64,000 nt of DNA from NCBI RefSeq assembly GCF_902806685.2, contig NC_048545.1:10279852-10343851 (forward strand), in the 5' to 3' direction. The notes below the pieces were generated by a model. It saw nothing but the letters and a program-made list of their open reading frames with translations. It did no database searches and had not been told where the DNA came from. The stretch comes from Maniola hyperantus. Lineage: Eukaryota; Arthropoda; Insecta; Lepidoptera; Nymphalidae. Below, piece by piece: positions 1-11,333 of the stretch (position 1 is its first letter; the number at the start of each line of letters is the position of its first letter). Made by a program: the position numbers and the translations under genes.

Positions 1-359
1 TAAATTAGATGGTGTAGAGCAAATTGGCCAAGTAACGACGAAGCGGGTGCTCCAATGGACAAAATTCGCGCCCGGTTGTGTATTTTCTAGTTCTAGTAAG
101 ACCGCATGGTGTGGTCTTGTTGATTGGTCTCAGGCGGCTGTGATTGCAAGCCGAGCCTTATTGGCAAACATTTTGGAACAAAGCTTTGTTGACTGGATAG
201 GTAAATTAGCATAACCAACTGGCTGTAAAGTGCAGACTACGTGAATAACTAACGCACAGCTTGCTTATGTTTGTGTTTGTTATACTTTAGTAACTTTGTT
301 GTACGAGATAGTGGGACTTTTACTTCAGCACTGTAAGTGCTTTTTTCACAAGAGTTACC
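1..359. other. No feature recognised
   Basis: Mixed-composition sequence without a convincing frame, repeat or RNA; the window opens mid-sequence. The stretches at 596-923, 1028-1346 and 1878-2143 are similarly empty. Confidence 0.6.
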
Positions 360-369
360 TGTAATGTAT

Positions 370-585
370 CATCATCATCATCATCACTAACCGATAGACA
401 TCCACCGCTGGACCTATTCCCTTGTGAATCCTGAATCCAGCGGCTCCCCGCGACTCGTCCGATGTCGTCCATCCACCTAGTAGGGGTCTTCTAACACTGC
501 GTCTTCTGGTGCGAGGTCGCCATTCCAGCACCTTGGGACCCCAACGCCTATCGGTTTTACGAACTGTGTGCCCTGCCCATTGCCA
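370..585 (-). mobile_element. 5'-truncated RTE-type LINE end, 10-bp TSD
   Basis: TGTAATGTAT flanks both sides (360-369 and 586-595). The minus strand reads reverse-transcriptase C-terminal words WQWAGHTVR, RRWGPKVLEWRPRT and RRSV, then a frameshift, and ends in (GAT)n. The short insert with a clean duplication is a typical truncated LINE integration. Confidence 0.75.
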
Positions 586-923
586 TGTAATGTATAGCTG
601 AATATAAATGCCTATTATAATAATCTATATCTATTACTGTTTCATTGTAAGCTGATGAAAATTTGAATTTCCCATTTATAACTGTCTTTTTCTTAACGTT
701 AACCTGTAGTAAGATGTACTTTTTAGATAATTCAGCGCGGCGGTTCTAGGAGCCGTGGATACGTCGCCGCCACCACGCATTGCATCTATTCAAACCTTTA
801 TTACACTGCATTCCTGATTATACTTACGTACCGCCGCCGTAGCTATCGTTTTCGACACGTTTCAGTCGTGCGTATGGTGTGTTCAAGCCATAAACCTAAT
901 AATAACGTTTTCTTGACAAATAC

Positions 924-1027
924 GACAGACAGACAGACAAATAGACAGACAGATAGACCAACAGACAACAAAGTGATCCTGTAAGGGTTCCTTGAGTAGT
1001 TGAGAGTTTGAGGTACGGAACCCTAAA
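924..1027 (-). repeat. AGGGTTCCGTAC-family repeat, end fragment
   Basis: (GACA)n, then AAAGTGATCCTGTAAGGGTTCC and GAGGTACGGAACCCTAAAAAT. This common lepidopteran repeat pairs AGGGTTCCGTAC with GGAACCCTTATAGGATCAC. Confidence 0.55.
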
Positions 1028-1346
1028 AATGGGTTGTATATTAAAAACTTTCAGTCATTTGGGACGTGAGAAAACACTCCATTAAGCTTCAAGCTGCGGC
1101 ATATATTTCACCCGCTCGCTCGCTGCTAGTTCTCAACAAACTTGTAAAATGTTTGGCCGGACTTCGGTTAAAACTCAACGCAGCTGCCGACCGAAACTCT
1201 ACTTTTATTTTGTTGTTAACAATATTTCGACAAAGTTTACACTTTAAAGTGAAATCATTTTTGTTGCTGTGAAAACTTTAAATTAATATTTTGTTGTAGT
1301 TTTTGGTATCAGCCTGTAGGTAGGTATGTATATACTTAGTTCATAT

Positions 1347-1877
1347 ATACAAGGTGTAACCAGTAGGGCGATTGTCTAAAACCTGCATCAATCATTATTA
1401 CAATCTCAATTGTTCTGATTGACTGAATTTGTACGATTCTTGTTGCAACAATGCATTGTAGCCAATAGTGAGCGAGCGTTAACCAATCAGAGATGATTGC
1501 GATCGTGACATTGTAGCTGTCATTCTCCCGCAATCGCTCAGCAGAACATCGGAGAACGAAGACCGGTGATAGTACTGATTATTACTGATATGGAACCACA
1601 AAAAAAAACCACAAAAAAATTTATAAAGTTTTGTAAAAGTTTGCAAATCTGACTAATCTGACTGACGCTAGAGGTCAACGCACGTTGCGTAAGTAGGCCA
1701 CTCGTAGTTAATGCCGCGTCGTAGGCGAGGCATTGATCCGAGTTTTGCACGCTATACATTGCGGGTTTGAAAAATTCTAAATCATTAAAACTACAAAATG
1801 AGGCAAATGGTTACTGGTACTCTGGTACTGGATTGTGTTTAGGTCGTATAACAATAACACTAAGAATACACCCTCTA
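1347..1877. mobile_element. Diverged CAGGGTGTAACCAG MITE with an inserted palindromic repeat
   Basis: The left terminus ACAAGGTGTAACCAG is at 1350. Host family sequence resumes at about 1548 (GAACGAAGACCGGTGATAG) and ends near 1877 (ACACCCTC). The intervening 1365-1545 is a separate repeat containing GCAACAATGCATTGTAGCCAATAGTGAG, split across 1443-1475, which is also found at 37495-37635. Confidence 0.5.
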
Positions 1878-2143
1878 TGTATGTGTAGAAATGAATTTAC
1901 AGAAGTCTTGATCTCGTAGTGTTAAAATAAAATTAAATAAGAAAGCAAAAGTTTTCTAATGAAGAATCAAAAGTACCTAAGTCAATTAAATCCGTGCTTT
2001 TCCGTTAATCTTCGGGGATAAAAGTTCTTAAGCCGAACGTGAAGAGTAACTAAAACGACTTAACTACGGACCAACTTCATTACACCGCACAATAACGGCA
2101 ACTAAGCCTTAACTACTCTATAGTTCGTACTTTACCTTCTGAA

Positions 2144-2534
2144 CTAAGAACCAGCACGTGCCAGACCTTCGTTATTTTATAAAAGCTGAAAGTTTCCTTG
2201 CGTTTTGTCCCCAACACTGGGAGGAATGAGAAGGTTTGGATGTTTGTTTGGATCATGGTGGCTTTGTGCAACAGATAATAAAGGTTAATTTTACGTCAAT
2301 GTCTAATTTTTGTACAAAGTACAAACATTTAAAGTTTAAAGGTTGCAGGGTGTCTGGTAAGGGGTTGCCACGACGCTAAGTGTCTGGCAATGCATGACGT
2401 AATTTCTTATACTATTCGAAGAAAATATAATAAAGATTGACTTTGAACTTTGACGTAAGAATTTTCGGGGACAATACGCAGAGAAACTTCAGCTTTTCTA
2501 AAATAATGAAGGTCAAGCCCTCGTGGGCTCTTAG
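2144..2534. mobile_element. Fold-back MITE, CTAAGAGCC...GACCTTCGT family
   Basis: The left arm CTAAGAACCAGCACGTGCC, GACCTTCGTTATTTTATAAAAGC, is mirrored on the right by AGCTTTTCTAAAATAATGAAGGTC and GGGCTCTTAG. A 16-bp direct repeat (TTCGTACTTTACCTTC) lies just outside, at 2124-2139 and 2549-2564. Relatives lie at 5247-5372, 45747-45930 and 46891-47321. Confidence 0.65.
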
Positions 2535-3499
2535 TGCATTAACAGCTATTCGTACTTTACCTTCGTGGTAGATATGAAACTCATTGCATTGCATTCCGAA
2601 CAATCTAAAGGATTTTGCATGACTGGTTACTTTTAGAAATTTACTTCTTAACAATCGCAAATAATTTGTCACGAATTCCGCTCGAACGCGTCGCGTGTTG
2701 CGTTTAGTCTATCTAGCATTACCCTAGAGCTCTACCATACTAATCTTTTATTTGGGACCATAGCGCACAGTTCACAATTGGATAGACACCTTGTTAAAAA
2801 TGCACAGCATGTTCATTTTGTTTTATAGGTAGGTATACTACCGACCGTAAAAATATTTTCCTCTTCATTAGGTACCTATCCCCTTGGAATTTCAAAAAAT
2901 CCGGCCTTATTCTTTCTCAGTATTATAATGGGAATCTCTGTGCAAAAAAATCGACTTTGACGAATCAGAGAGTGTGTTAGGATTTTCCTTTTTATATATA
3001 TATTTAGAAGAATTTTGATAAAACTTGAGGCATCATGTGATATGTTCATCAAGGCCCAAAAAACATAATTCGAGAGTAAGGTCGCGCGAAGCCAACAGCC
3101 AGAAACTCGCACTGAACCCAAACACGAACGCTAATAATACAAGAAATTCAACAATAATTGCGTTTTTGATTAACAGTCAAATCCGATTAAGTAATTACCA
3201 TTTTTAAAGTACTTAAAAACTAGTTTAAAATTTCTGAAAATGTAGTCACAAAGTCCTTTGTTGCAAGTCCTATTGTCGCTATAAACTAGACTGCAAAACT
3301 GATTTACGAACCAAGTTGGGTGTTGCTCGTTTCCTCAACTTCAAGGAGCGATATAACATTGTCTTTTAAACACACCGCGTTGGAATTTGGTTTGACAATG
3401 TTGTCAAGACAATATGCGCTCAACGAAATTCGCGAGAGATAAAAGTTTGGAAGTATGACCATGTAGTTTACCTGCTCAGTTCTCTAGTCCACCATTGAG
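2535..3499. other. No feature recognised
   Basis: AT-rich DNA with only short frames on either strand and no motif I could assign. Confidence 0.55.
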
Positions 3500-3612
3500 A
3501 ACAGTTGTGTCTGTCACTCATACCTATATGACGTTTTGTCGGTCTCAACTACAGAGACAATGCTCGACAAATCTGCATATGTACATTACTTTCTGCCGCG
3601 TACTGTAGTGGA
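3500..3612. mobile_element. Right part of the TACAGTACGCG fold-back MITE
   Basis: It runs from the CACTCATACCTATATGACG segment to CCGCGTACTGTA. The left arm is missing or too diverged to see. Confidence 0.6.
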
Positions 3613-4028
3613 GTCTAAGATGTTCCTGGGTAGAATTTATTGTAGATCATGATGTTTTCCAGAACTGTAGTACTGAAGCGCTAAATAAGTTAAAGATTAA
3701 ACAAACAGAACGTGTGAGTGTGACGCATATGTGTCCAGTGTTAAAAGTTGTATCTGAACGAATTCACACAAATTATTATAGATGCGTACGCGTGAATGAA
3801 GTTATGTTTATTTCAGTGTTAAGAAATTTCCCGGTTGTGTGGGACGATTATAAATACAGCAGAGTTGAGAACAGTGCGGATTTGCTCCCGAGTTCTCACG
3901 GGATTTTTAAAACCTAGATCCACGCGGACTCACGGGCACAATCTAGTTCGAGAATAAATTTGATATTTTGGCGGGTTTTCAGTACAAAAACTGTCATTAC
4001 GCCCAACTTTTCCTCGATTAAGAGCACG

Positions 4029-4186
4029 CAAGATTACGCACTGCACTTCCGTCATCCGAGTTCTACCCGTCATCCGTGAGAATACCAGCGATTATCTACG
4101 ACATATGTCATAAGCTACCATACAAAACAAAAAGGAACGTGTTTTCTCGGACTCGGATCGGATGAGTGCGTAACCGCCGTAAACGT
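4029..4186. mobile_element. Harbinger-like MITE, GGCGGTTACGCACTCATCC family
   Basis: The right end CGGATCGGATGAGTGCGTAA, CCGCC matches the nested MITE at 47090-47246. The left end (GATTACGCACTGC, GTCATCCGAG) is diverged but inverted relative to it. Confidence 0.5.
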
Positions 4187-4227
4187 CACTCGACGTCGGT
4201 GAAATCGGCACTAGGAGATTATAGAGC

Positions 4228-4370
4228 GTACTTTGACTTTACTCAGACTTAAGATACTTAGTTAAAACGAGGCAGATACGATAGAGATAAATTTAATGTA
4301 GAGAGAGAGAGAAACTTATCTCGTTTTTACTGTACTTATCTTAAGTCAGAGTAAAGTTAAAGTACTTAGG
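4228..4370. mobile_element. Palindromic MITE with GA-rich loop
   Basis: GTACTTTGACTTTACTCAG, ACTTAAGATACTT and TTAAAACGAG are mirrored by CTCGTTTTTACTGTACTT, ATCTTAAGTCAGAGTAAAG. The loop contains (GA)n. The arms are similar to those at 61712-61822. Confidence 0.6.
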
Positions 4371-4954
4371 TACGGTCTTTTGATCTCAGCGTGAAATTTC
4401 AATATTTAATTACCCCAAATAAATTGCTTTCCCTAATTTTTTGTCGTTTTAAGGTAATTAATTAGTTAATTACACAACATCCTGCTCTTCCAAAAAACGG
4501 GCTTTTGGGATAAGACCCTTGGGCCCTGAAAGCACAAATAAAAACTAGTTATTTCCCTCCAAACACACATAAACTTCATGCTCATAACAAAAGCTATGCA
4601 GAAATAAAAGCACGTCAAGAAACTAGGTCAGAGTAGTTTATCAATGAAGTTATTCGTGCATGCGGAATTCGTAACTCCGAACCGCTCAGGCTTACCACTT
4701 ATTACAGGTGAGCACTCTCCGGAAACGGTTCTAATTCCGTTTTGAAGTTGCTATTCTCTTGTGGACTATTATTTCTGACTGAAATATGGTCGATGAATCT
4801 TCTATAAGAGTACGTAATTAATCTTTAAGAGTAAACGTCCGGGCAATTCGGAAAAAAAACCTATTAATTAGCTGCCTCGATTCATCATACGGCGATGTAA
4901 CGATGAGTGCACGCACACACGTTAATCAATAATATATAATCCATAGTATATTTT

Positions 4955-5085
4955 GAATGAGAAAATGTGTCTATCCGTGTGCTTGCTAGATATTCACGCC
5001 TTAACCAAATTTATTGAAATTTGGTACAGAGATAGCTTGCATCCCGGGAAATGACCCGGGATTTTTATCCCGGAAAATCAAAGAG
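4955..5085 (+). mobile_element. Diverged Helitron-like fragment
   Basis: GAAATTTGGTACAGAGATAGC, split over 5017-5037, then CTTGCATCCCGGGAAATGAC and TATCCCGGAAAATCAAAGAG are family phrases; neither terminus is present. Confidence 0.4.
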
Positions 5086-5246
5086 CAACCTTGCCGATAG
5101 AGTACAGCTACACCAACGAGTGTCCTAAATATTACTCCAAGAACAACTTAGGGAAGATTAGAACTTTTAAACACGAGATCACTAACTTTCAAGTAAATCG
5201 CGGAACTACCTAAGTATAGAGAGAGAGCCGGCGAGGGCCAATTTTA

Positions 5247-5372
5247 TCTGCTTGAGCCACCATGATCCGAACTTCATAGTTGCTGATCGTTCCTCCCTGT
5301 GTTGGGGACAATACGTAGAGAAACTTTCAGCTTTTATAAAACAACGAAGGTCTGGCCCTTGCGGGGTCTTAG
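5247..5372. mobile_element. Right-arm fragment of the CTAAGAGCC fold-back MITE
   Basis: Carries CCACCATGATCCGAACTTC, TGTTGGGGACAATACG, AAACTTTCAGCTTTTATAAAAC and the terminal GGGGTCTTAG. Confidence 0.55.
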
Positions 5373-5930
5373 TCCACTACGCATAAAGGTTGTCGAATAA
5401 CAAATCAAAAGATGTAGAAAACAAATTAAATTTTTAACCTTAATATTTCGATTTGATTCGATTCGATATTTGTAAGGAAAGTCAACTAATCGAACCACTA
5501 AAGTCGAGGTAAAGTTAAGTAAATCAACGAAGGTTCAACGTCCAATTAAAGATACCATAAAGCCATTAACTCTCACCCCAGCTCTGAGTTCACTAAAGTC
5601 AATGTTGTTAATCGCCGCAAACGATTTTACTGCTTCATAGAGACCCCCTATTTCTTTGATAGCCACTATTATGCTCTCGCCAGTATGGGCTTTTAAAGTA
5701 ATGGTGGCAGTATTGTGCTAACTAGGTTAGCAGCTTTTACTCGCTCTTTGTTGAGTGTTTAGTATACTTTGACGCTATATTACTATGAGCTATACACATT
5801 ACAACGGTTTAAGTATTTTGGTTCATTAAAACTGCATTCAACGTTCTTTGCACGTTTAGGTTTATTATCCACTTTTGTAGTTTTATTGTACGCAAATAGA
5901 TGTGTGCGATGTTAGTTGACAATGCTTATA

Positions 5931-6015
5931 CAAGGTGTAACCAGAACGCTAGCAAAAACAAAGACAGGTGTGAGGTGATACTACTGATGATTACTGATAT
6001 GATAACACCAAAACT
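5931..6015. mobile_element. Left-end fragment of the CAGGGTGTAACCAG MITE
   Basis: ACAAGGTGTAACCAGAACGC followed by the family's GATGATTACTGATATGATA segment, then loss of similarity. Confidence 0.6.
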
Positions 6016-6854
6016 GTTTGTTACCTTTTAACGGCTTATCTGTTTACTGATTTTGACAAATTGGTATAGAGATAGAGGAGAGATAGCTTGCTTCCCGGAA
6101 AAGGATGTTTCTAATTTTTATCCTGGAAAATAAAAGGATGGTATTGTGGGCATTACCTATTAAAATCAATATAATATAAAAAAATCGCTGAATAGTACGC
6201 GCATAGCTTCCGAACGACTGCACCAAATTGATTAATTCTTTGTTTATTGTGTTTTGTAATTGTCAGGACAAGGTTTGCACGAAAGATTTTTTTGGGAAAA
6301 TCTACGGAAAAATAGACGAAGTTGCGGGCAACAGCTAGTATAAAATAATGGCTGTTTTAAACTCCATTCGGAACAATAAACGAATCAGGTTAAAACATTG
6401 GTAGTTATAAAACCATACATAAACCGCGGCCGCTGATTTACGGCCAAATAAAACAAAATAAAACAACATTAGCCCAACTACGAGATAAAAATATTAATGC
6501 GGAAAATTTAATACACTAGGTAAACTTGAGTTATTGCGCTTTTTATTCATTGTTGCTCTTAAGATTCTCTTTTTAAGCAACTGTCATAAAGCAACATCTG
6601 ATGAAATTTTTAAAGCTTCATCATTCCTAATAACTAGGTAGGTAGGTATACACGATTCTCTGGAATACAAAAAGTACTTAATTAGACAAAGATTAGTAGA
6701 ATATTTAAGTGTCGGATTAGTAAAATTTAAACAAGAATTTTGGAGATGTTTTTATGCACATACATGTACGCTTCCTTAACACAGTGTATAGGTAAAACCC
6801 TTTCATATGATATCCCACTTGGTAATTTTGTTCATGAACACAATTTAATTTTTT

Positions 6855-7041
6855 TTGTGATGTAACCACAAATTCACGGTTTTCGGATTTTTTCCACTTA
6901 CGTGTGCTGTAGGACCTACCCTATTATACCTGCCAAATTTCATGATTCTAGGTCAACGGGACCTACCCCATTGGTTTCTTGAAAGACACGACAAGCAGAC
7001 AGACAGACCTATCCTATAAGGGTTCCATTTTTTCTTTTGAG
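6855..7041 (-). repeat. AGGGTTCCGTAC-family repeat, internal part
   Basis: Carries ACCACAAATTCACGGTTTTC, CCAAATTTCATGATTCTAGG and GACAGACCTATCCTATAAGG in the order of the longer copy at 20928-21360, reversed. It joins a SINE head at 7041. Confidence 0.55.
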
Positions 7042-7083
7042 GCCCCCGGAGGCCGATGTCTTAACCACTAAGCTATCACTGCT
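7041..7083 (-). mobile_element. tRNA-like SINE head fragment
   Basis: GAGGCCGATGTCTTAACCAC, TAAGCTATCACTGC is the complement of the SINE head; the body is missing. Confidence 0.4.
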
Positions 7084-7410
7084 TGAATATTCATGTGATT
7101 AGAGCATTTTGGATTTTAGTAGAAAACAAAGACATTCTTCTCTGTAGTTTTTAATCTGTGTCACAAAACAAACCAATTTTCCAATCGAAGTTTGCCCGAG
7201 TCGTACACGCTGTATCCTCTGAGTATACACGAGAGCGTTGCATACATATTCTGTGGCAATGTTCCAGATTGTAGATATGTGATAGTAGGACACTGAACAT
7301 CTGCCGCGTAACGTGATAACATTGGGATATTGCGCTAATACCGAACTTAGGTCACACTTGTACTTGCTCAATGAACTACAGCACAAACATTTCTAAAACA
7401 ATATTGTGTA

Positions 7411-7633
7411 CTAGATGATGCCCGCGACTTCGTCCGCGTGGATTAAGGTTATTAAAATCCCCCGGGAACCCTTTTAACTTTCCGGGATAAAATGTAGCCT
7501 ATGTCCTTCCCCGGGATATTAGCTAACTCTATACAAAATTTCATCAAAATCGGTTAAACGATTGAGCCGTGAAAAGCTAGCAGACAGACAGACATAGACA
7601 TACACACTTTCGCATTTATAATATTAGTATGGA
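7411..7633 (-). mobile_element. Non-autonomous Helitron-like repeat, full length
   Basis: On the minus strand it starts TCCATACTAATATTATAAATG and ends with the CGCGGACGAAGTCGCG hairpin then GGGCATCATCTAG followed by T. A TC start, a terminal hairpin and a CTAR end between A and T are Helitron hallmarks. The family is the commonest in this window. Confidence 0.65.
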
Positions 7634-7775
7634 TTGTGAAAAAACATACAGGGTGATTCACAGATACTTTTATCTGACATATTTTGTAAGGGGCTTTGCA
7701 GCTACTTTGTATTCAGTGAGATGGAGACTGAAGGTCACAGAACAGCTTCAATTGCAGACATAAATTTTAATTCAT

Positions 7776-8108
7776 CATCATCATGGTTAACACATTGCCA
7801 GCCCACTACTGAGCACGGGTCTCCTCCCAGGATGAGAATGATTTACACCACAGTTCGCCACGCTGGACATTTGAGAACATTTAATTTATTCAGATACAAG
7901 TTAGCCCTAGTAAGGGGTGATGCAATCTAAGACGGAAGCGGGCTAACCTGGAAGGGGTAAGGTTTTTTTGAAAACTATCCGGCGTACAGGGTTCCTTCAC
8001 CATTAAAGCAAGTGATATTTGATTGTTTAAAACGCACATAATTCCGAAAAGTTAGAGGTGAACTCCCGACCTACTGAATAGAAGGGCAATGTTTTAGCTA
8101 CTAGGCTA
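7776..8108 (-). mobile_element. tRNA-derived SINE containing a second SINE's 3' end
   Basis: The body phrases CAGCCCACTACTGAGCACG, CGCCACGCTGGACATTTG and ACGCACATAATTCCGAAAAG are in SINE order. At about 7880-7965 a fragment (ACAAGTTAGCCC ... GCGGGCTAACCTGG) of another SINE family is inserted. Confidence 0.6.
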
Positions 8109-8589
8109 GTTTATCGCTTTAGTAATTTGATTTTAATTAGTTTTAATTAGATTGGCGAAAACGCGAATATTTCAACTATAATGTAACCACGTAGCACCGT
8201 AACATCATAGAGGGGAATTTACGGACACTTTGTATTCAGCGTGACGGAGGCGTAGGACGAGACAGGTGCGCGGTGATGTACGACTATTACATGTTCTTTG
8301 TTCTCGGATCGTTTTGAAATTCTCAATTCAATTTTTATTCTGAAACCGAGGCGGGGCCAGCTTTAACGAAGAGTAAATCTAGGAGTTTTGGTTGAGTACA
8401 ATCCAAATGAATACTTACTTACTTTGTTGACAGTGTGTCTGTCTGTCAGAGCTGCTGGTAAGTGATGATGCAAGGCAAATGCAATAGAGAAACAACTCCC
8501 TACTCAATTATGCAGCCTGGAGCGCGCTTGCCTATAAGATGCCTATTTCCTCTTGACTTAAATATGCAAAAAGTGGTGGAGTAAACTGA

Positions 8590-8760
8590 TGCCGGAAGTT
8601 ATCACGGCCCATCTGTTTAAGCGATTTTGACGAAAGGTACAGAGTTAGGTCACATCCCGGGGATCACAGATATTATTTCCTCTTCCGTGCCGGGAATGGA
8701 CATCTCGGAAAATCAAAGAATTTCCACGGGATAAAGTTGCGGACATAATTTAATTGATAC
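8590..8760 (+). mobile_element. Diverged Helitron-like fragment
   Basis: CCATCTGTTTAAGCGATTTTG, then CATCCCGGGGATCAC, CGGAAAATCAAAGAATTTCC and CACGGGATAAAGTTGCGG follow the family order without termini. A related fragment lies at about 6040-6345. Confidence 0.4.
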
Positions 8761-10611
8761 AAGACGGACATGGCTTACTTTTTATCTCGAAAAATCACGG
8801 GAAAAAGGAGGCCAAAATTTAAAAAAAAATGCGTATGAAGTCGTGTATGCCCATCTAGTTGGTAAATAATATGAGCAAAATTAGCATGAGGTGCTAATAT
8901 ATTATACTTGCTAGCGATTTTGTTGTGGATTTTTCCACAGGTCGCAATCTTCCGATATAATTTAAATATGCTTCGAGTTTCTAACTTCGCGCCTCGGAAA
9001 ATGTACCTATACGAAAATCTCGTAACTTATCTTGTATTTCTTAGAGGGTTTTTCATTTTGTAACCAATTTCAGATGCATAGTCATTTCGGAACTGTATGA
9101 TACCTAAACTGGGATAAAGCCAACCCTTATTACTTGTATGACGTTGTATACGATGTGCGATATAGCAAAGATAAGCTTCTGAACGTATACCTAAGCAATA
9201 CAATCTAATTAAGCTCTTATATCAATCATGGTAAGGTCTATAATAATTTATTAGCAGTGTACAGTACACACTCGACAAGTTACGCAGGCTAAATGTTTCA
9301 AGTAGTTTGTCATGTTTGTTGGTGAAGGTTCTAAATAGACTACAATTGTAAGTCAATGCTCAGGGCTAGCGTATGTATGTGTTAACAGTGAATCCCTACG
9401 TACTTTAACACAAACAATAGAATTATCAAAGAAGAATTATCAAAGAGGTATGAACTCAAGTTATTATACCAAATCATAATTACTCAAGGCAGAGATAGTT
9501 TATTACATACTAATTGTTAATAAATTAACTCTACTTACCTATATTTTAATAAAAATAAATCCCTTATATTTAAACGTAATCCTTTTCTAAGAAAAGTGTG
9601 AATTTGCAGTTTCTTGATATACGTACATTATGATTGTTCCTCCTTTTATGAATTCGGTAATTTCTAATCGCGAAACATAATTTTTGCTATTATATCAAAT
9701 CGTTTATATACTTAGCACCAAAGCAGTATTTTACATACTTAACTAATATACATTTAACAGATATTGCCCAATTTTAATTCAATGTAGGCTTAAAACATGT
9801 CGTTTAATTTTGCCAATTTCATTATTGTTTGACAGCAATTATTTCAATTATTTCGGCGAAATCAGTGGCATTACATGATTTAATTACCATAGAAGCATAT
9901 TTATATTGTGAAACGTTATAGTTAAGCAGATATTTACCAAATGTGGCTAGTTTAGAACATTAAAAAGCTGATGAAACGAAATTGCTAGTCATCAAATAAA
10001 TGAAATATGATGAAGTTTCAGCGAAACACCTGTGTACCTAAGTCAACTTAGAATGCAAGTTTTCACGCTGTGAACAAAGTGATACAGTACACTAGCTGTC
10101 TGTCTACACATTTTAACTACGCCGCCCGCCCCACCGAAATGCATTGTAGTGAATTTCAAAGAACAAAAAGAGAAGAATAATAGTTTCAAGCGGTCTCAAA
10201 GGATTTTCGGAATGAGTGTAAATACACTGCATTGTCTGTTCATCTACACAAATTTACTCGCAACATTTAAGTAATTTCTTTTGTACATTTTAATATGAAA
10301 AGTGAAACACGTATCTTTATTTTAATAACTGATTTTGATGATACTTGTTCGCTGACTGTTTGTTACGTAGATACCTAAGGAATAAGGCAAGATTTTTCGA
10401 AACTCCCTCGGGATAGGGACAGAAGAAAGAGTATTAATTGTATTTTTTATCTACGATAAATCTATCCTTATTCGAGCTGCTTCCCAGGTATGTTTTTATC
10501 AATAGGTAAGTATAGAATAAATGCTACCTACTCTTAAATAAGTAGAATTAATATTGTCCCAGATAATCTCGTTTCGAAGCGACAATGTGTTCGAGAAACG
10601 TAGGTGGAATT
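8761..10611. other. AT-rich DNA without recognised features
   Basis: No repeat family, splice-bounded frame or RNA recognised. It is one of the longest stretches free of known repeats, and may be intronic or intergenic. Confidence 0.5.
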
Positions 10612-10820
10612 TATGTGCGCAGCACTGGATATCGACAAGGATGTAGCAAATCGTTCCGTGCAAATAGGCGGCGAGTCAACAACGTTAGGGCGGATGCCGT
10701 GCGTGTCATATCGTGACACAGAACTACACAATCAGTTCAACCACAGCTTACTTTCTAGAATTGAAAACGTTTGCGTTAGCCGTTAGCATAGCAATTGTGA
10801 GTTGCGACACGTTCATGCAA
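10612..10820 (+). other. Exon-like, GC-richer block ending in a GTAAGT donor
   Basis: A possible acceptor TTTATGTGCGCAG precedes a frame reading ALDIDKDVANRSVQIGG and ESTTLGRMPCVSYRD. That frame stops before the donor ATGCAAA/GTAAGT at 10821. A TCAGT at 10734-10738 could instead start a 5' exon with its ATG at 10814. The evidence is contradictory. Confidence 0.18.
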
Positions 10821-10883
10821 AGTAAGTTCTATTATTTATTCTGTTTAGTCTTTTTGTAGTCTCTAGATTTCTCTATTCTAATT

Positions 10884-10965
10884 TTTAGGGTTCCGTACCT
10901 AAAAAGGAACCCTTATAGGATCACTTCGTTGTCTGTCTGTCTGTCCGTCCGTCCGTTCGTCCGCC
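10884..10965 (+). repeat. AGGGTTCCGTAC-family repeat, 5' end
   Basis: AGGGTTCCGTACCTAAAAAG, GAACCCTTATAGGATCAC, then a TCTGTCTGTCCGTCC array. Confidence 0.6.
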
Positions 10966-11227
10966 CTTCCGTACACTGCTGGGCATAAGTGTCTTTTGGG
11001 GACTGATTTGATAACATACAGAAACTCTACCAAGCATATAGCTCTTTCTATCGCCCGCTGAGAGACTCTGAGTTTCCTTATGAGGCCTATAGTTAGTGAC
11101 TATGTCTTGGATCCGTATGTTATCACTAGTAACATACACTGTCCGAAGACAGCACAAGAAGTCCTGAGGAATGTAGGACGAGAAGACATCTCAAAGCTTC
11201 CCAAATGCTACTCAACAAAGTTGAATT

Positions 11228-11333
11228 CTCAATACCGTGGCTTGTGGAATATGGAAGTCCCTACAAGAGACCTAGGTATGTCCATTATCCAGCTGTAGAT
11301 GTCTGTCGGTTGGTGACGATGATGATGATGATA
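11228..11333 (+). mobile_element. RTE-type LINE 3' end, short
   Basis: CCGTGGCTTGTGGAATATGG, CCTACAAGAGACCTAGG and a GATGATGATGATG tail. Confidence 0.55.

Noticed and set aside
7413..7640. CRISPR-like recurring motif (the ACGAAGTCGCGGGCATC repeats across the window)
   Set aside because: The copies are dispersed and in both orientations with transposon ends, not a regular array; the genome is eukaryotic.
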